Shown here piece after piece: positions 1 to 8,298 of a stretch of DNA of 41,218 nt. A program made the translations under genes and the position numbers. Position 1 is the stretch's first letter, and every line of letters begins with the position of its first letter. Below the pieces are notes generated by a model. That model was not told the origin of the DNA and did not search any database. It saw only the letters and a list, made by a program, of their open reading frames with translations. Source of the stretch: Streptomyces huiliensis. GTDB taxonomy: Bacteria; Actinomycetota; Actinomycetes; Streptomycetales; Streptomycetaceae. Location of the stretch: contig NZ_JAIQLH010000112.1 in NCBI RefSeq assembly GCF_020037025.1, forward strand, positions 1 through 41,218, in the 5' to 3' direction.

Positions 1-1
1 G

Positions 2-2143
2 GCCGACGCGGCGGCCGTCCCGGCGTCCGGTCACGGAGCGGCGGTCCGCCGCCTGCGCCGCGCGGCGTCCCGGCCGGAGCGGGCGGACGGCCGCCGAGGA
101 AGCGGCGGCGGGCAGGACGGCGAACCGCCCCGCACCGACCCCGCCCATCTCTGCTTCCAGGGGAGCAGCGTCCTCTCCGGCACGGCCACTGCCATCGTCG
201 TCGCGACCGGGGCCGCGACCCGGCTGTCCGGGGTGGTCCCCGGCCCGGCGGGCGGCAGCGGCGGGCACCGGGTCACCCCGTTCGACCGGTCGGTCAACGG
301 GATCGCCTGGACGCTGATCCGGTTCATGCTGCTGACCGCGCCTCTGGTGCTGGTCTCCGGCGCGCTGCTGCGCGGGCGTGGCATGGAGACGCTGCCGTTC
401 GCCGTGGCGGTGGCGGTCGGGCTGACGCCCGAGATGCTGCCCGTCGTCGTCACGGCCGCGCTGGCGCGCGGCGCCGCCGGCCTCGCGCGCGGCGGCGAGG
501 TGATCGTCCGGCGCCTCCCGGCCCTCCACGACCTGGGCGCCGTCGACGTACTGTGCGTGGACAAGACCGGCACCCTCACCCAGGACCGACCCGTCTTCCA
601 CCACGCGGAGGACGCGCACGGGTGCGACGGCGACGAGGTGCTGCGCTGGGCGGCGGTCAACGCCCTGTGGACGCTGCACCTAGCCGAACTCCCGGTGCCC
701 GACGCCCTGGACGAGGCCGTCCTCGACGCGGCGGGCGAGGACGCCCTGCTCGCCGCCGAGGAGGAGTACGAGGGGATCGCCGCGCTCCCCTGCGCTCCCG
801 GGCGCCCCCTGTCCACCGCCGTCGTCCGGCGCGCCGGAGACCCGCGGTTCGGCCTCGCGGGCGCGCACGTCCTCGTCGTCAAGGGCGCCCCCGAGGACGT
901 CCTGGAGCGCTGCGCCCTCGAACCGGCCGAGCGCGCGCGCCTGGCGCGGCGGGCGGCGGAGCTGGCGGCGGACGGGCTGCGCGTGCTCGCCGTGGCCCGC
1001 GCCGAACGCCCGTCCCGCACCCGGCCCTACGGGCCCGCCGACGAGCGCGGCCTGGACTTCACCGGCTTCCTCGCCCTGCACGACGCCCTCGCCCCCACCG
1101 CCGCGGAGGCCCTGGCCGTCCTCGCCGACCGGGGCATCGCCGTCCGGGTCCTCACCGGCGACCACCCGGGCACGGCCGCCCGCGTCTGCCGCGACCTCGG
1201 GCTGGATCCGGGCGAGGTGGTGACCGCCGACCGCGTCGACGGCCTCACGGACGCGGAACTGGGCCGGCTGGCCGACCGGACGACGGTCTTCGCGCGCTGC
1301 TCCCCGGACCACAAGGCCCGCATCGTCCGCGCCCTGCGCACCACCGGCCACACCACCGGCTTCCTGGGCGACGGCGTCAACGACCTGGCCGCCCTGCACG
1401 CCGCCGACGTCGGCGTCTGCCCCCGCGCGGGCGTCGACGTCGCGCGGGAGGCGGCGGACGTCGTCCTCGCCTCCAAGGACCTCACGGCCCTCGACCGGGC
1501 GGTGACCGCCGGCCGGCGCAGCACCGGCAACATCGCCGCGTACCTGCGGATCACCCTCTCGTCCAACTTCGGGAACGTCATCGCCATGCTGGCGGCCGGG
1601 CTGCTGCTGCCGTTCCTGCCGATGCTGCCCGCCCAGGTGCTGGTGCAGAACCTGTGCTTCGACGCGGCCCAGCTCGCCCTGGCCTTCGACCGCCCGGCGC
1701 CGGGCGCCCTGCGCCGGCCGACCCGGCTGCGCCCGCGCGACCTGCTGCGGTTCGTGACGGTCTTCGGCCTGCTGAACGCCGCCGCCGACCTCGCCACGTT
1801 CGCCGTCCTGGCGGTCGCGGTCCGGTCGCTGGGGGACGACGGCGGTCAGGAGGCCTTCCACGCCGGGTGGTTCACCGAGAACCTGCTGACCCAGGCGATG
1901 GTGATGCTCGTCCTGCGGTCCGGCCGCCACCTGGCCGAAGGCCGGCCGCCCGGGCCCATCCGGCTGGCCACCACCGCCCTGGCGGTCGTGGGCCTCCTCC
2001 TGCCGCTCTCGCCCCTGGGCCCGCTCCTCTCCATGACGGGGCTCCCGCCCCTCACGTACGCCCTGCTGGCCACCGTCCTGACCGTGTACGGCGCCGCGCT
2101 CGCCGTCGCGCGGAACCGGTATGCGCGGAGGGTCGGCGGATAG
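2..2143 (+). CDS. Magnesium-translocating P-type ATPase (MgtA-like), 5' end outside window
   Basis: Partial gene whose reading frame is open to the left edge; about 713 residues are visible. P-type ATPases pump cations across the membrane through a phospho-aspartate intermediate. Visible: a stretch resembling the MgtA actuator-domain end (CFQGSSVLSGTA, nt 152-187); a helix pair containing LTPEML, as expected for the M4 ion site; the phosphorylation motif DKTGT (Asp codon 560-562); the hinge motif GDGVND (1367-1384); and a C-terminal membrane domain containing SNFGNV and PAQVLVQNL, both typical of the MgtA/MgtB subfamily. The TGES loop must lie upstream of the window. The extreme N-terminal visible part is low-complexity Arg/Gly/Ala. 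The subfamily is inferred from these motifs; Mg2+ as substrate is family knowledge, not shown here. Confidence 0.88.
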   Translation, partial: ADAAAVPASGHGAAVRRLRRAASRPERADGRRGSGGGQDGEPPRTDPAHLCFQGSSVLSGTATAIVVATGAATRLSGVVPGPAGGSGGHRVTPFDRSVNGIAWTLIRFMLLTAPLVLVSGALLRGRGMETLPFAVAVAVGLTPEMLPVVVTAALARGAAGLARGGEVIVRRLPALHDLGAVDVLCVDKTGTLTQDRPVFHHAEDAHGCDGDEVLRWAAVNALWTLHLAELPVPDALDEAVLDAAGEDALLAAEEEYEGIAALPCAPGRPLSTAVVRRAGDPRFGLAGAHVLVVKGAPEDVLERCALEPAERARLARRAAELAADGLRVLAVARAERPSRTRPYGPADERGLDFTGFLALHDALAPTAAEALAVLADRGIAVRVLTGDHPGTAARVCRDLGLDPGEVVTADRVDGLTDAELGRLADRTTVFARCSPDHKARIVRALRTTGHTTGFLGDGVNDLAALHAADVGVCPRAGVDVAREAADVVLASKDLTALDRAVTAGRRSTGNIAAYLRITLSSNFGNVIAMLAAGLLLPFLPMLPAQVLVQNLCFDAAQLALAFDRPAPGALRRPTRLRPRDLLRFVTVFGLLNAAADLATFAVLAVAVRSLGDDGGQEAFHAGWFTENLLTQAMVMLVLRSGRHLAEGRPPGPIRLATTALAVVGLLLPLSPLGPLLSMTGLPPLTYALLATVLTVYGAALAVARNRYARRVGG

Positions 2144-2199
2144 AGGGCGGCGTGTACGGGACGCGTAGGGGGGCTGTCATCACATGCCCCCCTGCCGCC

Positions 2200-3573
2200 T
2201 CACCAGTCCCCGCCCCCGAACCCGCCGCCGTCCCCGCCGCCGCCGAAGCCCCCGCCGTCTCCCCAGCCGCCGCCGAAGTCGCCGGAGTCGAAGTCGCTGC
2301 CGGAGAAGTCGCCGCCCTCGGGGCCGGTGTCGGTGCCCACGCCGCCGTGGTCGGAGGCGTAGGCGGGGCCGCTCAGCATGCTGCCGAGCATGGTGCCCAT
2401 GAGGAGCCCGGGGAGGATGCCGCCGCCGAAGTAGCCGCCCGCCCAGGGCGCGTAGGCCGGGCCGGCGTTCCAGTACGGCTGGGGCCCCTGGGCCGTCTGG
2501 ACCGTGCGGGACAAGGGGTCCTCGCCGTCGGCGACGCGCGTCGCATCGGCCCGGCAGGCGGGTACGGTGCGGGGCGCGCCGCCCGGCGGCGCCCACTGGA
2601 CGTCCTCGACGGACGGTCCGTGACGGGGGTCGAAGAAGCAGGGCAGCCGGCGTTCGGGCAGCGGCGCGCCGGTGCGGCGGGCGGCGAGGGTGGCGAGGGC
2701 GAACCGGCCGTTGTCGAGGGCCTCGGTCACCGCCGTGACCTCCTGGGGCCTGGTCGCGGCCGCGATCCGGCGCTTGGCCTCCTCGTAGGCGTCGAGGGCC
2801 TGTTCGTAGTCGTGCCGCATGGCGTCCGTGGCGCCGGCCTCCGAGGGCGAGAAGTCGAGCCGGTCGAGTTCCTCGCCGAAGGCGGTGATGTCCTCGTCGA
2901 CGACGACGCGCAGGGCGTCCAGCTCGGCGCGCTCGCGCTCCTCGCGCTTCTTCTTCGAGCGCCGGTAGAGCGCGTAGGCGCCGCCCGCGCCGGCGGCGAC
3001 GACCGCGCCGCCGACGATCAACCCGGTGGCGCCGCCCCCGGAGTCCGAGCCGCCCCAGGAGCCGGGCGCGTGCCCCCGGGCGGTCTTGACCGCTCCGTCG
3101 ACGAAGGCGTTGAGCTCGGTGCTCGCGGTGGCGTTGTCGTTGCGCCGGACGGAGTCGCGCAGGTTGGCGACGGCGTTCCGGGACATCACCTTGTGGTCGG
3201 CGCCCGCGGTGAACTTGTCGCCGAGCCGGATGGCGTAGACGCCGCTGACGCCGACCTTCGCCCGCAGGTCGCCCAGGACGGTGGCCTGCGGGAACTCCGG
3301 CGTGTTCGGCAGCACGGCGACGAACACCGGCTTGCCCGCGTCCTTGATCTTCTTGGCCAGGGCGTCCGCGTCGGCCGACGAGAGCTGGGCGGACGCCCGG
3401 GGGTCGACGTAGACGGGGCTCTTCTTGAGCCCCTCGGCCACCTCGTTCAGGCCGGTGGCGGCGTGGGCGGGCGGAGCGAGGGCCGCGCCGCCGGCCACCA
3501 GCAGCAGAGCCGCGACGAGCCCCGCGAGGAGGGCCGGCAGGGGCCGGGGCAGGGCCCTGGGAGTGGCGGACAT
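2200..3573 (-). CDS. Secreted/membrane-anchored protein with Gly/Asp-rich tail (TPM-like N-terminal domain)
   Basis: 457 residues starting from ATG at 3573, with GAGGAG about 6 nt upstream. Residues 1-38 form a signal peptide (hydrophobic core LAGLVAALLLVAGGAAL, AHA cleavage site). Residues about 45-160 form an extracellular alpha/beta domain (KPVFVAVLPNTPEF) that loosely resembles TPM domains. A single transmembrane helix follows (LIVGGAVVAAGAGGAYALY) with a basic stop-transfer KKKREERERAE. Next comes a cytoplasmic helical region, possibly coiled coil, with many charged residues. The last about 25 residues are almost only Gly, Asp, Phe and Trp (GGGFGGGD-type repeats), as in YgcG/TPM membrane proteins. 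Function is unknown. The orientation, with the Gly-rich tail inside, follows from the signal peptide plus one membrane helix. Confidence 0.75.
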   Translation of the reverse strand: MSATPRALPRPLPALLAGLVAALLLVAGGAALAPPAHAATGLNEVAEGLKKSPVYVDPRASAQLSSADADALAKKIKDAGKPVFVAVLPNTPEFPQATVLGDLRAKVGVSGVYAIRLGDKFTAGADHKVMSRNAVANLRDSVRRNDNATASTELNAFVDGAVKTARGHAPGSWGGSDSGGGATGLIVGGAVVAAGAGGAYALYRRSKKKREERERAELDALRVVVDEDITAFGEELDRLDFSPSEAGATDAMRHDYEQALDAYEEAKRRIAAATRPQEVTAVTEALDNGRFALATLAARRTGAPLPERRLPCFFDPRHGPSVEDVQWAPPGGAPRTVPACRADATRVADGEDPLSRTVQTAQGPQPYWNAGPAYAPWAGGYFGGGILPGLLMGTMLGSMLSGPAYASDHGGVGTDTGPEGGDFSGSDFDSGDFGGGWGDGGGFGGGGDGGGFGGGDW

Positions 3574-3707
3574 GACGGTGCTCCTCGGAGAGGCGGGCAG
3601 ATGCTGATGAAACTGACTTAACGCTTCTTCATCGGAATCTCGAACTTACTCTGCGTTCGATGAAACAACGGACTATTCAGGCACGCGGTTCCCCCGGCAC
3701 TCCCATG

Positions 3708-5168
3708 TCACCCGTAGGACAGACCGGCGCAGGGGTTCTCGTCCGCCGGTCTCGCGGCGGAAGCGGCCGCGGGGTCGAAGGCGCCCCTCCTCTCGGCCGT
3801 GGCCGCCCCCTTCTCCGGCGTGCCGTCGTAGTCCCGGCCGAGGGTGACGGAGATGCCGGAGTCGGCGGTGCCGCGCACGAACGCGCCGGGGAAGAGCCGG
3901 GCCAGGGTACGGGCGCGGCCCGCCTGGCCGGGGCCGAACTCGATCACCGTGGTGCCCGCGCCGCCGCCCTCGGCCGCGCGGGTGCCGGTCACCGTGTAGC
4001 CGTGCCGCCGGAGGAGTGCGGCGGCGCTGCCGGCCCGTCCGTCCGCGCCGGTGGCGTCGACGAGGGAGACGCGGACGCCCGTCCCCTGTCCGCCTCCCCC
4101 GCCCTTCTCTCCCCCAGCGGTCCCGGTGGCCCCGGCACCCCCAGGGGTCCCGCCCGGGGCCGGCCGGTCGTCCCGCAGCGCCGCCCACAGCGCGTCCGCC
4201 TCCGGCCGGACGACCGCCACCCGGTCGCCCTCGTACCGCCAGGGCATCGTGACGAACGTGATGTCCTGCCGGTCGATGCCTTTGAGCGACCGCGCGAAGG
4301 ACACTAGCTTGTCCACGGAGCCCAGCCCCGGGTCCACCGTGAGCGACTTGGTGGCCGCGTCCGCCAGCGGGAGCAGCGTCGCGGGGTCGAGCCCCCGGGA
4401 CCGCACCTTGTCGATCAGGGCGGCGACGAAGGCCTGCTGTCGGCGGATGCGCCCGATGTCGGAGCCGTCGCCGATCCCGTGCCGTACGCGGACGTAGTCC
4501 AGCGCCTTCTTCCCGGACACGGTCTGCCGCCCCTTCTTGAAGAGGAGGTCGCCGCGGCCGCCGCGGTGCGGGTCGAGGTCGCCCTCGTAGACGTCCTGCG
4601 GCATGCAGACCTCGACGCCGCCCACGGCGTCGGTCAGCGCGGAGAAGCCGGTGAAGTCGACGACGACGGTGTGGTCCACGCGCAGTCCGGTGAGCCGTTC
4701 GACGGTGTTCTGGGTGCAGGCGGGGTTGCCCTCGGCCGTACCGCCGACCGAGAAGGCGGAGTTGAACATGGCCTCGCGGCGGGTGGCCGTCCAGCCGCCG
4801 TCGGGGAGCCGGCAGGGCGGGATCTCGACGAGCGTGTCCCGGGGGATGTTGACGACGGCGGCCCGCTCCCCGTCCCCGTACACGTGCAGCAGGAAGGCCG
4901 TGTCCGAGCGGCCGGTGCGGCCGGTGCCGCCACCCAGGTCCCGGTTGCCGCCGGCGCGCGAGTCCGAGCCGATGACGAGGACGTTGTCGCCGGCGGCGGA
5001 GCCGGGAGGGCGGTCCCGGGCGATGCCGTCCGCGTCGAAGACGCCGAGGTTGCCGTCGAGTCTCAGGTACGTCCAGCCGGCCGCGGCCACCAGCAGGATC
5101 AGCAGTACCAGCGACGCGCCGCCGAACGTCCGTCCGTGCCGCCGTTCCCGGCCGCCCCCTGCGCCCAT
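3708..5168 (-). CDS. LytR-CpsA-Psr (LCP) family protein with LytR_C domain
   Basis: Membrane-anchored phosphotransferase of the family that attaches wall teichoic acid-like or other anionic glycopolymers to peptidoglycan. From ATG 5168 it is 486 residues: a short basic cytoplasmic tail, one transmembrane helix (LVLLILLVAAAGWTYL), then the LCP domain with its signature residues: VLVIGSDSRAG, RSDTAFLLHV, NIPRDT, and RVRHGIGDGSDIGRIRRQQ near the domain end. A Gly/Pro-rich linker leads to a LytR_C domain (VRVSLVDATG...VIEFGPGQ). The frame is open upstream with other possible starts at 5249 and 5333; 5168 is preferred because the membrane anchor then follows after a short tail, but no start has a strong ribosome site. 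It is divergent from the tatA-like gene. Confidence 0.87.
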   Translation of the reverse strand: MGAGGGRERRHGRTFGGASLVLLILLVAAAGWTYLRLDGNLGVFDADGIARDRPPGSAAGDNVLVIGSDSRAGGNRDLGGGTGRTGRSDTAFLLHVYGDGERAAVVNIPRDTLVEIPPCRLPDGGWTATRREAMFNSAFSVGGTAEGNPACTQNTVERLTGLRVDHTVVVDFTGFSALTDAVGGVEVCMPQDVYEGDLDPHRGGRGDLLFKKGRQTVSGKKALDYVRVRHGIGDGSDIGRIRRQQAFVAALIDKVRSRGLDPATLLPLADAATKSLTVDPGLGSVDKLVSFARSLKGIDRQDITFVTMPWRYEGDRVAVVRPEADALWAALRDDRPAPGGTPGGAGATGTAGGEKGGGGGQGTGVRVSLVDATGADGRAGSAAALLRRHGYTVTGTRAAEGGGAGTTVIEFGPGQAGRARTLARLFPGAFVRGTADSGISVTLGRDYDGTPEKGAATAERRGAFDPAAASAARPADENPCAGLSYG

Positions 5169-5377
5169 CCCCGAGCCCCCCAGCCCCGTGTGTACCTCGG
5201 CCCCAGAGGCGTATCCCCCGGAGACTCGTCGGCATCCCCACTGACTCATCCCCACAGACGGACGGAAGCCACCCCCGGTTGCCTGATTGCGCAATGTTGC
5301 AACTAAGGTGGACGAACCGGCCGCGCGTCCCACGACCGGGCCCCAGACAGAGACCTCAGAGAAAGCAGGTGTCCGCC

Positions 5378-5608
5378 GTGCTGCGCAACGCCCTCGAACC
5401 CTGGCACCTCCTCGTCGTCGTGCTCGTCCTCGTCGCGCTCTTCGGCTCGAAGAAGCTGCCCGACATGGCGCGCGCCCTGGGCAAGTCCGCGCGCATCCTC
5501 AAGAGCGAGGCCAAGGCCATGAAGGAGGATCCGGCCCCGACGTCCCCCGCCTCCGCGTCGGGCGGCGCGAACCCCATCACCCCCACCACGGTCGAAAGCT
5601 CCCGCTGA
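5378..5608 (+). CDS. tatA: TatA/TatE-type twin-arginine translocase subunit
   Basis: Small Tat translocase pore subunit, 76 residues from GTG 5378, with AAGCAGG 8 nt upstream; GTG 5369 is an alternative. Architecture is classical TatA: a short periplasmic N-terminus (MLRNALEPWH), one membrane helix (LLVVVLVLVALFG), the hinge FGSKKLPDMARALGKS, an amphipathic helix (RILKSEAKAMKED), and a disordered Pro/Ser/Thr tail. It stands alone without tatC, as is common for Streptomyces TatA paralogues. Its stop lies 95 bp before the alkaline phosphatase start, so cotranscription is possible. Whether it is the main TatA or an accessory copy cannot be told from this window. Confidence 0.88.
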   Translation: MLRNALEPWHLLVVVLVLVALFGSKKLPDMARALGKSARILKSEAKAMKEDPAPTSPASASGGANPITPTTVESSR

Positions 5609-5633
5609 CCTCGATGTCACCTGGTATTGCGCT
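5600..5633 (+). promoter_or_regulatory. Possible PHO box upstream of alkaline phosphatase
   Basis: Two 11-bp-spaced units, GCTGACC (5604-5610) and TGTCACC (5615-5621), each match 5 of 7 bases of the PhoP direct-repeat core GTTCACC known from Streptomyces. They lie about 90 bp before the phosphatase start. The match is weak and the third unit is poor, so this is a candidate only. Confidence 0.25.
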
Positions 5634-5703
5634 GCCGTACACCCTCGCTTGGTGAGCTTCCTCCGGCCGGGCACACCGCCGGCCCACGAGGAAGGAAAAC
5701 ACC

Positions 5704-7080
5704 ATGGGTTCTCGTCCGTACGGGCGTCGTCTCGCCTGGGGCGCCGCAGCACTGCTCGTCGCCGGCGTCGCGGTGCCGGCCGCGGCCTCCGCCTCCGACG
5801 GCGGCCGCACGGACCGGGCGGCCGAGTCGGCCGTCGCCGCCCAGGCCCACGGCCCGAAGAAGGCCAAGAACGTCATCCTGCTCATCGGTGACGGCATGGG
5901 CGACTCCGAGATCACCCTGGCCCGGGACTACACCGTGGGCGCCGCCGGCCGCCTGAACATGGACAAGTTCCCGATGACCGGCGCCTACACCACCTACTCC
6001 GTGGACAAGAAGGGCAAGCCGGACTACGTCACCGACTCGGCGGCGAGCGGCACCGGCTGGGCGACCGGCCACAAGACCGTCAACGGCCGGATATCCAAGA
6101 CGCCCGGCACCGACAAGCCGATGACGACGATCCTGGAGCTCGCGCAGCGGAACGGGCTCGCCACCGGCAGCGTCACCACCGCGGAGCTCACCGACGCCAC
6201 CCCGGCCGTCCTCGCCTCGCACGCCACCGACCGCAGCTGCCAGGGCCCGGCCGACATGAAGGAGTGCCAGAACGACCGGATCGCCAAGGGCGGTCCCGGC
6301 TCGATCGCCGAGCAGAGCGTCAACCACAAGGTCGACGTCCTCCTCGGCGGTGGCAAGCAGCGCTTCGACCAGAAGATCACCGAGGGCCGCTACAAGGGGC
6401 TGACCGTCACGGAGCAGGCCCGGAAGCTCGGCTACCAGGTGGTCACCGACTCCAAGGCGCTCGGCAAGGCGCGGTCCGGCAAGCCCGTGCTCGGCCTGTT
6501 CGCCCCGGGCAACGTCCCGGTCGAGTGGACCGGCAAGACCGCCGCCCAGGGCGGCACCGCGCCGCAGCGCTGCGTGACGAACAACCCGGAGCGCACCGCC
6601 GGCACGCCCACCCTGGAGGAGCAGACCAAGAAGGCGCTCCAGCTGCTGGAGCAGCAGCAGCGCGGCAAGAAGGGCTTCTTCCTGCAGGTCGAGGGCGCGT
6701 CGATCGACAAGCGCGACCACTCGGCCGACCCGTGCGGCCAGATCGGCGAGACGGCCGCGCTGGACCGCGCGGTGAAGGTCGCCCGCGCCTACGCGGCCGA
6801 GCACCCGGACACGCTGGTCGTCACCACCGCCGACCACGGGCACACGAGCCAGATCGTGCCGCTGGAGGCCAACCCGCCCGGCCTGTCGTCGACGCTCGTC
6901 ACCGACGAGGGCCAGCCGATCAAGGTGAACTACTCGACCAACACCCCGGGCAAGTCCCAGGAGCACACCGGCACCCAGGTCCGCATCGCGGCCCAGGGCC
7001 CGCAGGCCGAGCGCGTCCTGGGCGTGACCGACCAGACCCAGCTCTTCACCACCATCCGGACGGCGCTCTCCCTGCGCTGA
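5704..7080 (+). CDS. phoA: Alkaline phosphatase, E. coli PhoA type, exported
   Basis: Exported phosphomonoesterase that releases phosphate from organic esters, needing two Zn2+ and Mg2+. 458 residues; ATG 5704 is preceded by GAGGAAGGAAA. A signal peptide ends near residue 30 (AWGAAALLVAGVAVPAAASA). Family motifs: LIGDGMGDSEIT with the metal-binding Asp63, TDSAASGTGWATG with the nucleophile Ser112, VEGASIDKRDH, and TTADHGHTS near the C-terminus. These match PhoA rather than the PhoD or PhoX families. An RR pair lies in the signal peptide (YGRRLAW), but the rest of the twin-arginine consensus is poor, so Sec export is more likely despite the adjacent tatA-like gene. A possible PHO box lies upstream and a strong terminator downstream. 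Confidence 0.93.
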   Translation: MGSRPYGRRLAWGAAALLVAGVAVPAAASASDGGRTDRAAESAVAAQAHGPKKAKNVILLIGDGMGDSEITLARDYTVGAAGRLNMDKFPMTGAYTTYSVDKKGKPDYVTDSAASGTGWATGHKTVNGRISKTPGTDKPMTTILELAQRNGLATGSVTTAELTDATPAVLASHATDRSCQGPADMKECQNDRIAKGGPGSIAEQSVNHKVDVLLGGGKQRFDQKITEGRYKGLTVTEQARKLGYQVVTDSKALGKARSGKPVLGLFAPGNVPVEWTGKTAAQGGTAPQRCVTNNPERTAGTPTLEEQTKKALQLLEQQQRGKKGFFLQVEGASIDKRDHSADPCGQIGETAALDRAVKVARAYAAEHPDTLVVTTADHGHTSQIVPLEANPPGLSSTLVTDEGQPIKVNYSTNTPGKSQEHTGTQVRIAAQGPQAERVLGVTDQTQLFTTIRTALSLR

Positions 7081-7087
7081 CCCCGGA

Positions 7088-7136
7088 CCCGTGGGGCCCG
7101 GCCGGCCGGAGGAACCCGGAGGCCGGGCCCCACGGG
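7088..7136 (+). terminator. Strong stem-loop terminator after phoA
   Basis: Perfect 16-bp inverted repeat: left arm 7088-7103 (CCCGTGGGGCCCGGCC), right arm 7121-7136, 17-nt loop. It begins 8 nt after the phosphatase stop. No U-tract, as usual in Streptomyces. Confidence 0.85.
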
Positions 7137-7254
7137 CTCTCCTGTGGGTTGTGCCAGTTATCCCGCCGGAACGTTGGTGGAATGCTCATCGCCCCCGCGG
7201 CGGGCGCGGTCAACACTGGGGGTTCGGATCATTCGCCCGCAGGAGGAACCACCG

Positions 7255-8193
7255 ATGTCCGGGTCGCGCGTCATCGCCCTCGGTCACTACCAGCCCGCCA
7301 AGGTGCTCACCAACGAGGAGCTGGCGGCGATGGTGGACACCAGCGACGAGTGGATCCGCTCCCGCGTGGGCATCCACACGCGTCGGATAGCCGAGCCGGA
7401 CGAGACCGTGGACGCGATGGCCGCCGAGGCCGCGGCCAAGGCCCTCGCCGCGAGCGGCCTCGACGCCGCCGCCATCGATCTCGTCCTCGTGGCCACCTGC
7501 ACAGCCGTCGACCGCAGCCCGAACACGGCCGCCCGCGTCGCGGCCCGGCTGGGGCTCGCGTCCCCCGCCGTGATGGACGTCAACGTCGTCTGCTCGGGCT
7601 TCACCCACGCCCTGGCCTCCGCCGACCACGCCATCCGCGCCGGCGCGGCGACGAACGCGCTGGTCGTCGGGGTGGAGAAGTTCACGGACGTGGTGGACTG
7701 GACGGACCGCTCGACGTGCGTCCTCGTCGGCGACGGCGCGGGCGCCGCGGTGGTCTCCGCCGCGGAGGAGCCGGGCATCGGCCCGGTGGTCTGGGGCTCG
7801 GTACCGGACATGGGGCACGCCGTACGGATCGAGGGCACCCCTTCCCGGTTCGCCCAGGAGGGCCAGTCCGTCTACCGGTGGGCCACCACGCAGCTGCCGC
7901 CGATCGCACGGTCGGTCTGCGAGCGGGCCGGGGTCGCCCCGGAGGAGCTTGCGGCGGTCGTGCTGCACCAGGCGAACCTGCGGATCATCGAGCCCGTCGC
8001 CCGCCGCATCGGCGCCGTCAACGCGGTGATCGCCACCGACGTCACCGAGTCCGGCAACACGTCGGCCGCGAGCATCCCGCTCGCCCTCTCCAAGCTCGTC
8101 GAACGCGGCGGCGTCCCGTCCGGCGCCCCGGTGCTCCTCTTCGGCTTCGGCGGCAACCTGTCGTACGCGGGCCAGGTCGTCCGCTGCCCTTGA
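7255..8193 (+). CDS. 3-oxoacyl-ACP synthase III family protein (FabH-like)
   Basis: Thiolase-fold condensing enzyme; FabH joins an acyl-CoA starter with malonyl-ACP. 312 residues from ATG 7255, preceded by AGGAGG at 7241-7246. The catalytic triad is complete: Cys113 (NVVCSGFTHAL), His238 (LHQANLRI) and Asn268 (ESGNTSAASIP); the C-terminal glycine loop is FGFGGNLSYAG. Length is normal. It stands alone, away from fabD/acpP/fabF genes, and no polyketide genes are near, so it is probably a FabH paralogue or a starter-unit enzyme for an unseen product rather than the housekeeping fabH. A bidirectional terminator follows. Confidence 0.9.
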   Translation: MSGSRVIALGHYQPAKVLTNEELAAMVDTSDEWIRSRVGIHTRRIAEPDETVDAMAAEAAAKALAASGLDAAAIDLVLVATCTAVDRSPNTAARVAARLGLASPAVMDVNVVCSGFTHALASADHAIRAGAATNALVVGVEKFTDVVDWTDRSTCVLVGDGAGAAVVSAAEEPGIGPVVWGSVPDMGHAVRIEGTPSRFAQEGQSVYRWATTQLPPIARSVCERAGVAPEELAAVVLHQANLRIIEPVARRIGAVNAVIATDVTESGNTSAASIPLALSKLVERGGVPSGAPVLLFGFGGNLSYAGQVVRCP

Positions 8194-8217
8194 CCGGGGG
8201 ACGGCTGCGGCCAGGCC

Positions 8218-8258
8218 GGCGTCCCGGCGGCGCGTGCGCGGAGACCGGCCGGGACGCC
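8218..8258. terminator. Bidirectional terminator between convergent genes
   Basis: 11-bp perfect inverted repeat GGCGTCCCGGC (8218-8228) and its complement (8248-8258), lying between the FabH-like gene and the convergent AraC gene. Confidence 0.65.
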
Positions 8259-8298
8259 TGCCGACGGCGCTCGCGCCCCCGGCCGCGGCAGAACCCGG

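Noticed and set aside
553..3621. Long plus-strand frame across the ATPase and the Gly-rich protein gene
   Set aside because: It is a shadow of genes in other frames, with Arg/Gly/Pro-rich translation and no recognisable motif.
5704..5793. Twin-arginine signal peptide on the phosphatase
   Set aside because: There is an RR pair, but the following residues do not fit the S-R-R-x-F-L-K pattern, and PhoA-type enzymes are normally Sec substrates.
7255..8193. Start of a polyketide or fatty acid gene cluster at the FabH-like gene
   Set aside because: No acyl carrier protein, ketosynthase II or modifying genes are beside it.
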